A stretch of 64,000 nt of DNA from SIG307 sp964545045 (GCA_964545045.1 CAZJEN010000004.1:1-64000), one strand, 5' to 3'; positions 25,258-34,370 are shown, numbered from the stretch's first letter. Made by a program: numbers and translations. Notes: generated from the sequence alone by a model not told the origin.

Positions 25258-25283
25258 ATTAAAAAGGCTGTATGAGGCACTCT

Positions 25284-25568
25284 ATGGAACAAAAACAGGA
25301 AGTGGGGGCGCATAAGCTTTCCTTAATCGGACGAAAATCCCTGTCCCTTACCGGAGTGAAGGAAGTGGTTTCCTTTGATGCGAAGGAAGTAATCCTCGAG
25401 ACGGTACAGGGGATGCTTCTGCTGCGGGGTGACGAGATGAATGTAACCAGGCTTCTGGTGGAAAAGGGCGAGGTTGACCTGGACGGGAGAATCGATAGCT
25501 TGATTTATACCGAACGCGGGCGCGGTTCGAAACGTTCGGAGTCCTTTGCAAAGCGTTTGTTCGGTTAG
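25284..25568 (+). CDS. yabP: Sporulation protein YabP
   Basis: A 94-residue YabP/YqfC-family protein needed in B. subtilis for spore cortex formation. Landmarks are HKLSLIGRKSLSLTGVKEVVSFDAKEV and LLRGDEMNVTRLLVEKGEVDLDGRIDSL. ATG 25284 follows TGAGG with 6-nt spacing; an in-frame ATG at 25272 is the alternative and would add four residues. It is followed after 14 bp by yabQ and expressed in the mother cell if the sigma-E promoter upstream is real. Confidence 0.9.
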   Translation: MEQKQEVGAHKLSLIGRKSLSLTGVKEVVSFDAKEVILETVQGMLLLRGDEMNVTRLLVEKGEVDLDGRIDSLIYTERGRGSKRSESFAKRLFG

Positions 25569-25582
25569 GAGGCAAACGCAGT

Positions 25583-26092
25583 ATGAATCAGGAGATTACA
25601 GGAGATATCGTGTTCTTTCTGGCGGCGGTATTGTTGGGGGCAGTCGCAGCACTGGTCTATGATATGCTCCGTGTTTGGCGCAGGTTTCGAAGGCAGTCTC
25701 TGTTTATGGTATCCCTGCAGGACTTTCTGTATTGGTTTTTTCTGGGCTTTGCGGGGTTTTACCTGATTTATTCTTTTAATGACGGGACCTTGCGGACCTT
25801 TGCTTTTCTGGGAATGTGTCTCGGAGCCGGACTGTATGTATTTACTCTGGGGCGCTTTTTTGTAACATATTGCTTGAAACTGTTGCTGTTTTTCACCTTT
25901 CCGTTGCGAAAGGGATTGATTTTTTTGAAAAAACAAGGTAAACTGGTGCTAAGAAGGCTTAGTAAGGTGGGGAAAAGGCAGAAACACCGCGGAAGGATGG
26001 ATGCACATGCGAAGAAAAAAGGGAAAAAGAAAAACAGGACTCAAACTGCTTTTGCTGGTGGTGCTGATGATGTGCGGTCTGCTGACTTATAA
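25583..26092 (+). CDS. yabQ: Spore cortex biosynthesis protein YabQ
   Basis: A 169-residue membrane protein with about three to four helices in residues 8-120 (IVFFLAAVLLGAVAALVYDMLRVWRR, DFLYWFFLGFAGFYLIYSF and the following pair). In B. subtilis YabQ localises to the outer forespore membrane and is needed for the cortex. The strongly basic tail (about 120-169, KKQGKLVLRRLSKVGKRQK) overlaps the start of the divIC-like gene by 86 nt in another frame. Confidence 0.88.
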   Translation: MNQEITGDIVFFLAAVLLGAVAALVYDMLRVWRRFRRQSLFMVSLQDFLYWFFLGFAGFYLIYSFNDGTLRTFAFLGMCLGAGLYVFTLGRFFVTYCLKLLLFFTFPLRKGLIFLKKQGKLVLRRLSKVGKRQKHRGRMDAHAKKKGKKKNRTQTAFAGGADDVRSADL

Positions 26093-26300
26093 TAAGGGGA
26101 AGGCGGAGGAGACGGAAAAGGAGCTGACGGCAAGGAAGGCGTCCGTTGAGTCTAAAATCACTTCGGAAAAGGAGCGTCAGAGCGAGCTGGAGGAACAGAA
26201 GGCGTACCAACAGACCAATTCTTATATCAAAGAGTTGGCGCGAGAGGCCGGAATGGTTATGCCGGACGAAATTGTACTTCGCGAAAAGGACGCAGAATAA
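26007..26300 (+). CDS. divIC: DivIC/FtsB-like septum formation initiator
   Basis: A 97-residue septum-formation protein with the family layout: short basic cytoplasmic head (MRRKKGKRK), one transmembrane segment (LLLLVVLMMCGLLTY), a coiled coil (about 30-75, ETEKELTARKASVESKITSE) and the C-terminal motif YIKELAREAGMVMPDE. I chose ATG 26007, 9 nt after AAGGA; ATG 26001 is too close to that site. The N-terminal 86 nt overlap yabQ. Confidence 0.88.
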   Translation: MRRKKGKRKTGLKLLLLVVLMMCGLLTYNKGKAEETEKELTARKASVESKITSEKERQSELEEQKAYQQTNSYIKELAREAGMVMPDEIVLREKDAE

Positions 26301-26333
26301 GAGAATAAAGTCGAGAGAATGAGGATTCGGATT

Positions 26334-26360
26334 CCGATAGGAACTTCGGGTCCTTTTTTG
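26334..26360 (+). terminator. Probable weak terminator after divIC
   Basis: AGGAAC-TTCG-GGTCCT is an imperfect short stem followed by TTTTTTG. Confidence 0.45.
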
Positions 26361-26389
26361 TCGTACTATTTTCCGGGCAGGGTGCTCTT

Positions 26390-26423
26390 TTCGACAGACA
26401 ACACGGAGAGGATATGCTAGAAT
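26390..26423 (+). promoter_or_regulatory. Candidate Spo0A-activated promoter of spoIIE
   Basis: TTCGACAG (26390-26397) matches the reverse 0A box TTCGACAA at 7 of 8 positions. It sits about 20 bp before an extended -10, TGC-TAGAAT (26415-26423). B. subtilis spoIIE has the same arrangement, with 0A boxes near -35 and a sigma-A -10. Confidence 0.55.
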
Positions 26424-26458
26424 TTCTGCAACAGGACAGGCAGGAGGATGATAAGTGT

Positions 26459-28099
26459 ATGTTGTGGAAAAAAAGAATAGCGGGCAGATGGTTGTTGTAT
26501 CTTGGAGGAATCGGCGGAGCAATTACATTTTGTACGGGATTAATCGGTTGTTTGTGGAAAGAGTCTGTGGCAAAATATATCGGACTGGGAACGGCAGTAG
26601 CAGTTTTTGTGTTCTTGTTTTTATGGGGCGGCGGCTCTGTTTTGCGAGCATTGTTGCGCTCCGGTGGGGATGAGTTAATCCGGGCGGACATTCGGGACCA
26701 TACCAAAAAACGATTGCTGGAGGCTGCGGCCTCCTTTGATGTGTTGTCCGGGGTGTTTGACGGTGTGGCGGAAGAAGAGTCCGAGGATTTCCGGAATTTT
26801 GCGGTGACTTTGCCGGAGGTGGTTTGTGCGGATTGCGTGAAGTGCGGTGAATGTTGGGAAGAACATCCCGAGGAACGTTTGGCGGCGGCTTATGCCATGT
26901 ATGAAGAGGCGCGGTATGGGGAGGTGCCGAATTGTGCGGAAGTGGAGTATCGTTTCGGAGGATGTGTCCGGGCGGAACGTGTGACGGAGGAATATGCGGT
27001 GCTTCCGCTTAGGGAGCAGGCAAACCGATACGTGAAACGGAGAACGGAGGAGGGCCGTGCGGCCATTGTGAATCAGTTAAGGGCGGTTTCGGATATGCTG
27101 AAGGAGTATTCCGATGAGCTGTATGAGACCACCTTGGGAGACGGAAGGATAGAGGAAGAGGTGGCGGAGGCATTGCGCCGGAACGGAATTTATGCCGAGC
27201 AGATTGCGGTGATGAAACGAAAAGGGAAGGGCTTCGGGGTTCATATGAAGGCCTATTGTAAAAACGGACAATACACGCCTGCCGGTCGGGCCGTCCGGTG
27301 CCTGAGTCTGTTATTCGGCTGTCCCATGATGTTGGGCGGAGAATCGGGGCGTTATATCGGGGAAGAGCCGGCAGAGTTTGTGTTTGAAGAAGAGCCGGGC
27401 TACATGGTGCTGACGGGCGTGGCGAGAGCTGCTAAGAAGGACGAGCTGTTATCCGGAGACAGTTTTTCGTTTTTGTATCCGGACAGCGGGGAAACGGTGC
27501 TGCTTTTGTCGGACGGTATGGGAAGCGGGGAAGCGGCCAGTCAGGACAGTGAGGCGGTAATAGAGCTTTTGGAGCAATTCTTGTCGGCGGGATTTGATGA
27601 AAAAACCGCAGTCCGGCTCATTAATTCCGTGCTGCTTTTACGAACGGAGGGAAAGAGCTATTCTACCGTGGACATCAGCGTGATCAATCCCCACGGCGGT
27701 ACCTGTGAGTTTATTAAACTGGGGGCTTCCGGAACCTATATCAAGCGGGACGGCTGGATCGAAAAGGTGGAGTCTGCCACCTTGCCGGTGGGAATGTTCG
27801 GGGAGGCGGACTATGATCGAAAGGAAAAGAAGCTGTACGACGGGGATTATGTGATTATGACAAGTGACGGAGTGCCGGAGGCGTTGGGAGATCATTTGGA
27901 GGAGGTGTTGTTTGCGGCGGGAAAGAGAGTGACCGACCGTACGCCCCAGGGCGTGGCGGGAGAAATTTTAAAAGCTGCCTTGGAATTGTGTGAATACAAG
28001 CCGAAAGACGATATGACGGTGCTCGTGGCGGAAATCATCAAAAAGCAACCGCCGTATTATCTGCAGCCTCAGAACAGAATACCGGCAACGGCAAACTGA
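26459..28099 (+). CDS. spoIIE: SpoIIE-type PP2C phosphatase with a reduced membrane domain
   Basis: A 546-residue homologue of stage II sporulation protein E, which dephosphorylates SpoIIAA to release sigma-F in the forespore. The C-terminal PP2C domain (about 330-535) has LLLSDGMGSGEAASQDSEAV, the KLGASGTYI stretch and the metal-binding EDD-type end YKPKDDMTVLVAEII. The middle holds the Cys-rich segment CADCVKCGECW seen in clostridial SpoIIE. Only two membrane segments are present (about 10-60), against ten in B. subtilis SpoIIE (827 residues). I chose ATG 26459, after AGGAGG (26442-26447, 11-nt gap), because the predicted promoter -10 overlaps the alternative ATG at 26414. Confidence 0.88.
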   Translation: MLWKKRIAGRWLLYLGGIGGAITFCTGLIGCLWKESVAKYIGLGTAVAVFVFLFLWGGGSVLRALLRSGGDELIRADIRDHTKKRLLEAAASFDVLSGVFDGVAEEESEDFRNFAVTLPEVVCADCVKCGECWEEHPEERLAAAYAMYEEARYGEVPNCAEVEYRFGGCVRAERVTEEYAVLPLREQANRYVKRRTEEGRAAIVNQLRAVSDMLKEYSDELYETTLGDGRIEEEVAEALRRNGIYAEQIAVMKRKGKGFGVHMKAYCKNGQYTPAGRAVRCLSLLFGCPMMLGGESGRYIGEEPAEFVFEEEPGYMVLTGVARAAKKDELLSGDSFSFLYPDSGETVLLLSDGMGSGEAASQDSEAVIELLEQFLSAGFDEKTAVRLINSVLLLRTEGKSYSTVDISVINPHGGTCEFIKLGASGTYIKRDGWIEKVESATLPVGMFGEADYDRKEKKLYDGDYVIMTSDGVPEALGDHLEEVLFAAGKRVTDRTPQGVAGEILKAALELCEYKPKDDMTVLVAEIIKKQPPYYLQPQNRIPATAN

Positions 28100-28184
28100 G
28101 CCGAAGGAGCGGATGCTTGCCTTTTCTTTTTAAGTGGTGTAGAATAAACACAGAAGCTAAGAAAGGATGGCAGACGGAGGGCTT

Positions 28185-29576
28185 ATGCGGTACGCTTTTG
28201 AAAAAAGGATACAGTCCTTTATTAAAGATAGGGATTTGATTGCCTCGGGAGACCGGATTTTAATCGGGTTGTCCGGAGGCGCTGATTCCGTGTGCCTTTT
28301 GACGGTACTGCAACGTCTGTCGGAGGAGCTGTCGGTGGAGCTGGGGGCGTTTCATGTGAACCATGGTATTCGGGGCGAAGACGCGGACCGGGATGAGGTT
28401 TTTTCCGCAAAGCTTTGCGAAGGCTTTGGGATTCCGTTTTTTGCAGTCAAAGAAAATGTACCCGAGAGGGCACAGGAATGGCAGATGGGGACCGAAGAAG
28501 CCGGACGCCGGGTGCGCTACGAGGCGGCGGAACGGATTGCAAGGGATTACGGTTATACGAAAATTGCATTGGCTCATCATCGGAATGATGTGGCAGAGAC
28601 TCTTTTGTTTCATTTGTTCCGGGGAAGCTCTGTGGCGGGACTGTCGTCTATTCCGGCAAAGAGAGACATGGTAATACGCCCGCTTTTATGCTGTGAACGA
28701 GAGGAAATCGAAGATTATTTAGAGGCAGCGGGAGCAGCTTTTTGTACGGATGCCACAAACGGCGAAACCGAATATACCAGGAATAAAATCAGACACCGGA
28801 TTGTAGCCTACGCAAAGGAAGAGGTTAATGCGGGGGCGGTGCGGCATATGGCAGAGGCGGCGACGGAATTGTCGGAAACGGAGGATTTTCTGGAAAAAGA
28901 AACCGAGGCGGTGTGTAGTGCGGCGAGGGAATTGCCGGATGGGATTGAGATACCGGTGCCGGTTCTGAAGGGAAAGCATAGTGTCCTGCGACGACGAGCG
29001 GTTTATTCACTGGTCGGCAGGGTGGCCGGGACCCGGAAGGATATTACAAAAGAGCATGTAGAGGCTGTACTGGGGCTTCTGAATGGACAGAGCGGGAAGC
29101 GTGTATCTCTGCCTTACGGAGTGGTGGCGGTCCGGGATTTTGACCGTTTGCTTCTGAAAAGAGAAAGGAAAAATGGGACAGAGCCTATGCCGGGATGCTG
29201 TCCGGTAAAGGTGCCGGGTGACTATCCGCTTAGCGATACGGGAGAGTTCCTGCGTTTTCGTGTCTTTTCTTACCAAAAAAATAAAGAAATTCCGAAAAAT
29301 GAGTATACGAAATGGTTTGATTATGATAAAATAAGAGGAACACTATGTTTGCGGACATACTGTACGGGTGATCGTTTGGGATTGCTGGAAGGCAGTAAGA
29401 CGGTAAAATCTGTTTGGGTGGAGCATAAGGTGCCGGCAGAGGAGAGAGGTCGTCGGTTGCTTTTGGCGGATGAAGAGCAGGTGCTGTGGATTCCGGGGGT
29501 GCGGTGTTGCGATAATTACCGCATAGATGAGGAAACAAAGACTGTGTTAGAGGTACAAAGAAACGGAGGAAAATAG
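28185..29576 (+). CDS. tilS: tRNA(Ile)-lysidine synthase
   Basis: A 463-residue PP-loop ATPase that converts C34 to lysidine in the CAU anticodon of tRNA-Ile2. The P-loop is LSGGADS (29-35). The N-type ATPase core includes HVNHGIRGEDADRDE, ALAHHRNDVAET and the NKIRH segment. The C-terminal tRNA-binding domain is at about 370-460 (FDYDKIRGTLCLRTYCTGDR). I chose ATG 28185, after GGAGGG (28175-28180); an upstream in-frame ATG at 28167 has no usable ribosome site. The tilS-hpt-ftsH order is conserved from Bacillus to Clostridia. Confidence 0.94.
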   Translation: MRYAFEKRIQSFIKDRDLIASGDRILIGLSGGADSVCLLTVLQRLSEELSVELGAFHVNHGIRGEDADRDEVFSAKLCEGFGIPFFAVKENVPERAQEWQMGTEEAGRRVRYEAAERIARDYGYTKIALAHHRNDVAETLLFHLFRGSSVAGLSSIPAKRDMVIRPLLCCEREEIEDYLEAAGAAFCTDATNGETEYTRNKIRHRIVAYAKEEVNAGAVRHMAEAATELSETEDFLEKETEAVCSAARELPDGIEIPVPVLKGKHSVLRRRAVYSLVGRVAGTRKDITKEHVEAVLGLLNGQSGKRVSLPYGVVAVRDFDRLLLKRERKNGTEPMPGCCPVKVPGDYPLSDTGEFLRFRVFSYQKNKEIPKNEYTKWFDYDKIRGTLCLRTYCTGDRLGLLEGSKTVKSVWVEHKVPAEERGRRLLLADEEQVLWIPGVRCCDNYRIDEETKTVLEVQRNGGK

Positions 29577-30104
29577 ATGGAAGTGAATGTTAAGGTTCTG
29601 ATTTCCGAAGAGGAAGTAAAAGAAAGAGTTCGTGCTATGGCTGAGAAAATCAGCGAGGATTACGCAGGCAAAGAACTGCATGTAGTCTGCATCTTAAAGG
29701 GCGGCGTATTTTTTATGTGTGAACTGGTAAAGAGCATTACCCTGCCGGTAACCCACGATTTTATGTCCGTATCCAGTTACGGTGACGGTACCGTCAGCAC
29801 CGGACGGATTAAGCTGATAAAGGATTTGGATGAGTCCATTGAAGGAAAGGATGTCCTGATTGTGGAGGATATTCTTGATACGGGACGAACGTTACATCAT
29901 TTGATGGCATTGCTTCGTACCAGAAATCCGAAGAGTCTTCGTCTGTGTACGTTGCTTGATAAGCCGGACCGCCGCGTAATCGATGTGCCGGTGGATTATG
30001 TGGGCTTTGAGATCCCGGATTTGTTTGTGGTGGGCTATGGTCTGGATTATGCCCAGCATTATCGCAATCTTCCGTATATCGGAGTTGTGGATGTGGAAGA
30101 CTAA
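29577..30104 (+). CDS. hpt: Hypoxanthine phosphoribosyltransferase
   Basis: A 175-residue type I phosphoribosyltransferase salvaging hypoxanthine (and guanine) with PRPP. The PRPP loop is VLIVEDILDTGRTL, and the pyrophosphate loop is LKGGVFFMCEL. The hood motif DYVGFEIPDLFVVGYGLD binds the purine. It begins directly after the tilS stop with GGAGG upstream, so the pair is coupled. Length is normal for the family. Confidence 0.96.
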   Translation: MEVNVKVLISEEEVKERVRAMAEKISEDYAGKELHVVCILKGGVFFMCELVKSITLPVTHDFMSVSSYGDGTVSTGRIKLIKDLDESIEGKDVLIVEDILDTGRTLHHLMALLRTRNPKSLRLCTLLDKPDRRVIDVPVDYVGFEIPDLFVVGYGLDYAQHYRNLPYIGVVDVED

Positions 30105-30166
30105 ACGGAAAGTAACGCACCTTTGCGTGTGATTATGAGATAAGAGTAAGAAAGTGAGGATATGTT

Positions 30167-31981
30167 TTGAAGGTTTCTATGAAGGGTTTCGGATTTTACA
30201 TCATCAGTGTCTTTTTGGTGTTATTTTTGGTGACGTATATTTCCGATGCGATGAAGGCAAGTGAAGAAAAGTACGGAATGAAGGATTATTACGCGGATTT
30301 GGAGGCCGGTGAGATTGTCGGAGTATCGATTTATCCGAATGAGGAGACGCCGACCGGTGAGGTTCGTGTGGTATTAAAGAGCAGTACCAATGGCAGTAAT
30401 GTGAAGAGTTTTAATGTTACGGACGTTGCGGTAGCAGAGGCGGCTGCACTGGAAAAGGGTTTGGAAGTGTATGTCAATGAAGTGACAAAGCCGAATTGGT
30501 TTTTGACCGGTGTGCTTCCGTATATTTTAGGTTTTGCGGCCATCTTTTTGATGTTCTCGTTCTTTACTAACCAGTCCTCGGGTGGTAGCAATAAGATGAT
30601 GAATTTCGGAAAGAGCCGTGCACGGATGACCATGAACGGCACCACCACCTTTAAGGATGTGGCGGGCCTGATTGAAGAAAAGGAAGAGTTAAGAGAAGTG
30701 GTAGACTTCCTTGCGGACCCGGCAAAGTATACAAAGGTAGGTGCCCGCATTCCGAAGGGTATCTTACTCGAGGGACCTCCGGGAACCGGTAAGACGTTAT
30801 TGGCAAAGGCAGTGGCAGGAGAGGCAAAGGTGCCGTTTTTCTCCATTTCCGGTTCCGATTTCGTAGAAATGTTTGTCGGTGTGGGTGCTTCCCGTGTCCG
30901 TGATTTGTTTGCGGATGCAAAGAAGAACGCACCGTGTATCGTATTTATCGATGAGATTGACGCGGTGGCAAGACGCCGCGGTACCGGTATGGGCGGCGGC
31001 CACGATGAGCGTGAGCAGACCTTGAACCAGATGCTGGTAGAGATGGACGGTTTCGGTGTCAACGAAGGTATTATCGTTATGGCGGCAACCAACCGTGTAG
31101 ATATTCTGGACCCTGCGATTTTGCGTCCGGGGCGTTTTGATCGTAAGGTATTGGTAGGCAGACCGGATGTGCGTGGCCGTGAAGAGATTTTAAAGGTACA
31201 TGCAAAGGGTAAGCCGCTGGCGGATGATGTGGATCTTTCCCAGCTGGCTCAGACCACGGCGGGACTTACCGGTGCGGATTTGGAGAATCTGTTAAACGAG
31301 GCAGCCATCGGTGCGGCTAAGGACGGCAGAGGTTTTATCGTAGAAGAAGATGTAAAGAAGGCATTTATTAAGGTCGGTATCGGTACGGAGAAGAAGAGCC
31401 GTATCATTTCCGACAAGGAAAAGAAGATTACCGCTTATCACGAAGCAGGTCATGCGATTTTATTCCATGTACTGCCGGATGTGGGTCCGGTATATGCCGT
31501 GTCCGTGATTCCGACGGGCAACGGTGCGGCCGGTTATACGATGCCGCTTCCGGAGCGTGACGAAATGTTTATGACCAAGGGAAGAATGCGTCAGGATATT
31601 ATTGTAAGCCTCGGCGGACGTATCGCGGAGGAGTTGATTTTGGATGATGTTACCACCGGAGCTTCCCAGGATATCAAGCACGCTACCGCAGTGGCACGCA
31701 GCATGGTAACCCGTTACGGCTTCTCGGATGCCATCGGTATGGTAAATTGCGAGAATGATGATGATGAAGTATTCATCGGTCGTGATCTTGCACATACCCG
31801 CACTTACAGTGAGGGCGTGGCGAATGCCATTGATGAAGAGGTTCGCCGTATTATTGATGAGTGCTACGAAGAAGCAAAACGTATCCTGCAGGAGAATGAG
31901 AATGTATTGCATGCCTGTGCGGAGCTTCTGATTGAGAAAGAACGTATCAATCGTGAGGAATTTGAGGGATTATTTGCATAA
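30167..31981 (+). CDS. ftsH: ATP-dependent zinc metalloprotease FtsH
   Basis: A 604-residue membrane-bound AAA+ protease. Two membrane helices (about 4-22 and 107-128) flank a small extracytoplasmic domain. The AAA module has Walker A GPPGTGKT (about 204-211), Walker B FIDEIDA and SRH residues in LRPGRFDRK. The M41 peptidase has HEAGH (about 425-429) with the third ligand Asp in GASQDIKHAT. The start is TTG 30167, 6 nt after AGTGAGGA; the nearby ATG at 30162 is out of frame. It closes the tilS-hpt-ftsH group. Confidence 0.95.
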   Translation: MKVSMKGFGFYIISVFLVLFLVTYISDAMKASEEKYGMKDYYADLEAGEIVGVSIYPNEETPTGEVRVVLKSSTNGSNVKSFNVTDVAVAEAAALEKGLEVYVNEVTKPNWFLTGVLPYILGFAAIFLMFSFFTNQSSGGSNKMMNFGKSRARMTMNGTTTFKDVAGLIEEKEELREVVDFLADPAKYTKVGARIPKGILLEGPPGTGKTLLAKAVAGEAKVPFFSISGSDFVEMFVGVGASRVRDLFADAKKNAPCIVFIDEIDAVARRRGTGMGGGHDEREQTLNQMLVEMDGFGVNEGIIVMAATNRVDILDPAILRPGRFDRKVLVGRPDVRGREEILKVHAKGKPLADDVDLSQLAQTTAGLTGADLENLLNEAAIGAAKDGRGFIVEEDVKKAFIKVGIGTEKKSRIISDKEKKITAYHEAGHAILFHVLPDVGPVYAVSVIPTGNGAAGYTMPLPERDEMFMTKGRMRQDIIVSLGGRIAEELILDDVTTGASQDIKHATAVARSMVTRYGFSDAIGMVNCENDDDEVFIGRDLAHTRTYSEGVANAIDEEVRRIIDECYEEAKRILQENENVLHACAELLIEKERINREEFEGLFA

Positions 31982-32121
31982 GTCAAAAACGATAGGTGTT
32001 GGTTGGGTTTTTTTGGACAATTTTGTACCGGTTATGGGATGACACATGAGCTTATATGTCAAAAGCTACAAAAAAATTTAAAAAAAGGGTGAATGTTTGT
32101 GCACACTTCTGTAGAATATGG

Positions 32122-32130
32122 TGCTATAAT
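32122..32130 (+). promoter_or_regulatory. Extended -10 promoter before the GH13 gene
   Basis: TGC-TATAAT (32122-32130) is an ideal extended -10; no strong -35 is seen. It would start transcription near 32137. Confidence 0.6.
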
Positions 32131-32136
32131 AACACT

Positions 32137-32231
32137 CGTAAACCCCAATACATTATATAGTTTTTGCTACACCCCATAAGTAACAAAATACCTTCTCCGA
32201 AAAGCCCGGTGACATTAGTCATCGGGTTTTT
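32137..32231 (+). ncRNA. Candidate small RNA or attenuated leader (about 95 nt)
   Basis: An extended -10 promoter at 32122 and a strong terminator at 32205-32231 bracket about 95 nt without an ORF, upstream of GH13. It may be a separate small RNA or the terminated leader of the GH13 gene. No known RNA family was recognised. Confidence 0.35.
32205..32231 (+). terminator. Terminator or attenuator before the GH13 gene
   Basis: CCCGGTGAC (32205-32213), loop ATTA, GTCATCGGG (32218-32226) and TTTTT. It lies 46 bp before the GH13 start codon. Confidence 0.85.
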
Positions 32232-32277
32232 CACGTTCAGGTAGGAAAAGAGAGCAAACGAAAAGAAAGAGGTCGTT

Positions 32278-34362
32278 ATGGATCGAGCGATAAAAGCACT
32301 GTTTTCGGACGGGACAAAAGAATACAGATATCCTACGGAGCCTAAGGCCGGCGATACGGTGAGGCTTCGTTTTCGTGCATTAAAGGACACCGTCAATGAG
32401 GTTTGGCTTTGCATTAACGGAGAGCGGAAATTGATGTTGCCGGAACGGGAGGAAGGCTGCTTTATCTTTTACAGCGTAGAGTATACGCTGGGAGAGGCAG
32501 CAGTTTCTTATTACTATGAAGTAAATTTGACGAACGGTCATTACTATTATGACCGTCGGGGAGTCGCGTACGAACCGAGAGATGGCTATGCCTTTCGCAT
32601 GACACCGGGCTTTTCGGTGCCGGATTGGGCAAAGGGCGCGGTGATGTACCAGATTTTCACAGATCGTTTTTGTAACGGTACCGCTCAAAATGATGTAAAG
32701 ACCAATGAATATTACTATATACAGGCCCCGGTACAAGGGGTGGAGGACTGGAACCGCCCGCCCCAGAGCATGGATGTTGGCTGTTTTTACGGCGGTGATT
32801 TGGAGGGCGTGCGACAGAAGCTGGACTACTTACAGGACCTGGGAATTGAAGTGATTTATTTTAATCCGCTGTTTGTGTCTCCGTCCAATCATAAGTACGA
32901 CAGCCAGGATTATGATTATATCGACCCGCATTACGGCGTGATTTTACTGGATGAGGGCGAATGTTTGCAACTGGGAGATACGGACAATTCCAATGCTACC
33001 CGTTATATCAGCCGTGTCAGTCGGCAGGAGAATCTGGACGCCAGCAATGCTTTTTTTGCGGCTTTGGTGGAAGAAATTCATCGCCGCGGTATGAAGGTGA
33101 TTTTGGACGGCGTGTTTAATCATTGCGGGTCCTTCCATAAGTGGCTGGACAGAGAGCGAATCTACGAGCATGCACCGGGCTATGCACCGGGAGCTTATGT
33201 GGCGGACAGTAGCCCGTACCGCAGTTTTTTTGATTTCAGACAGGAAGCATGGCCGTATAATCCGAACTATGCGGGCTGGTGGGGACATGATACCCTTCCG
33301 AAATTAAACTACGAGGGTTCGGAGGAGCTTTGTGACTATATTTTAAAAGTGGCGAAAAAGTGGATTGCCCCGCCGTATTGTGTGGACGGCTGGCGTTTGG
33401 ATGTGGCGGCGGATTTGGGCCACTCGGAGGAGTTTAATCATAAGTTCTGGCAGCGGTTTCGACAGGCGGTCAAAGAGGAAAATCCGGAGGCACTTATTTT
33501 GGCGGAGCATTACGGAAGCGCAAGACCGTGGCTGAACGGAAATGAGTGGGATTCTGTGATGAATTACGATGCGTTTATGGAGCCGGTGACCTGGTTTTTT
33601 ACCGGAATGGAAAAGCATAGCGATGCTTACCGGGGGGATCTGGTTGGAAATGCGACGGCTTTCGGAGATGCGATGCGGCACCATATGGCCCAGTTTCAGA
33701 CAAACTCCCTGCAGGCAGCTATGAACGAGCTGTCCAACCATGACCATTCCAGATTTTTAACGAGAACCAACGGAAAGGTAGGCCGGTTGGCAAATCTCGG
33801 TCCGGAGGCGGCATCGGAAGGGGTAAGACGCTCTTTATTTATGGCAGCGGTGACCATGCAGATGACCTGGGTCGGAGCACCGACGGTATATTACGGGGAT
33901 GAGGCCGGAGTATGCGGCTTTACGGACCCGGATAATCGCAGAACCTATCCGTGGGGAAGGGAAGATAAAGAATTGATTGCTTTGCACCGGGAATTAATCC
34001 GGATTCATAAGTCTTATCCGGCTTTAAAGACCGGTTCCGTGAAGTTGATTTATCAGGAGCAGGATGTGCTGGCCTTTGGTCGGTTTGACGATAGGGATAT
34101 TGTGCTTGTTGCGGTGAATCGCGGAGAGACGGAACGTGCCGTGGAGCTTCCTGTATGGGAGCTTGGCTTGGGAGAGTTTGCGCCGATGGTGACACTTTGC
34201 CGGACCGGAAAAGAAGGATATTCGACCGAAGCGAATTTTATCCATGCGGAGAACGGAACCTTAAGGGTAGTATTGCCGCCGGAGAGTTCCTTTGTGTGGA
34301 AGAATTTGTTGCCGACCGGAAATGCCCGGCATAGAGACAGTTTTGCGTATAATTTTGAGTAA
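32278..34362 (+). CDS. Intracellular GH13 alpha-glucan hydrolase (cyclomaltodextrinase/neopullulanase type)
   Basis: A 694-residue GH13 enzyme. An N-terminal beta-sandwich like CBM34 (1-115) precedes a TIM barrel with the four GH13 regions: DGVFNHCG (about 279-286), DGWRLDVAADL (about 370-380, nucleophile Asp in RLDVA), ILAEHYG (Glu about 409) and NHDHSR (about 488-493). There is no signal peptide, so it works in the cytoplasm, probably on maltodextrins or cyclodextrins. This N-domain layout is typical of GH13 subfamily 20. The ribosome site is AAAGAGGTCG. The gene is preceded by a promoter and terminator pair that may control it. Confidence 0.9.
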   Translation: MDRAIKALFSDGTKEYRYPTEPKAGDTVRLRFRALKDTVNEVWLCINGERKLMLPEREEGCFIFYSVEYTLGEAAVSYYYEVNLTNGHYYYDRRGVAYEPRDGYAFRMTPGFSVPDWAKGAVMYQIFTDRFCNGTAQNDVKTNEYYYIQAPVQGVEDWNRPPQSMDVGCFYGGDLEGVRQKLDYLQDLGIEVIYFNPLFVSPSNHKYDSQDYDYIDPHYGVILLDEGECLQLGDTDNSNATRYISRVSRQENLDASNAFFAALVEEIHRRGMKVILDGVFNHCGSFHKWLDRERIYEHAPGYAPGAYVADSSPYRSFFDFRQEAWPYNPNYAGWWGHDTLPKLNYEGSEELCDYILKVAKKWIAPPYCVDGWRLDVAADLGHSEEFNHKFWQRFRQAVKEENPEALILAEHYGSARPWLNGNEWDSVMNYDAFMEPVTWFFTGMEKHSDAYRGDLVGNATAFGDAMRHHMAQFQTNSLQAAMNELSNHDHSRFLTRTNGKVGRLANLGPEAASEGVRRSLFMAAVTMQMTWVGAPTVYYGDEAGVCGFTDPDNRRTYPWGREDKELIALHRELIRIHKSYPALKTGSVKLIYQEQDVLAFGRFDDRDIVLVAVNRGETERAVELPVWELGLGEFAPMVTLCRTGKEGYSTEANFIHAENGTLRVVLPPESSFVWKNLLPTGNARHRDSFAYNFE

Positions 34363-34370
34363 AGAAAAGA

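Noticed and set aside
25565..25936. A minus-strand ORF opposite yabQ
   Set aside because: Low-complexity Gln/Lys-rich shadow of the YabQ membrane segments.
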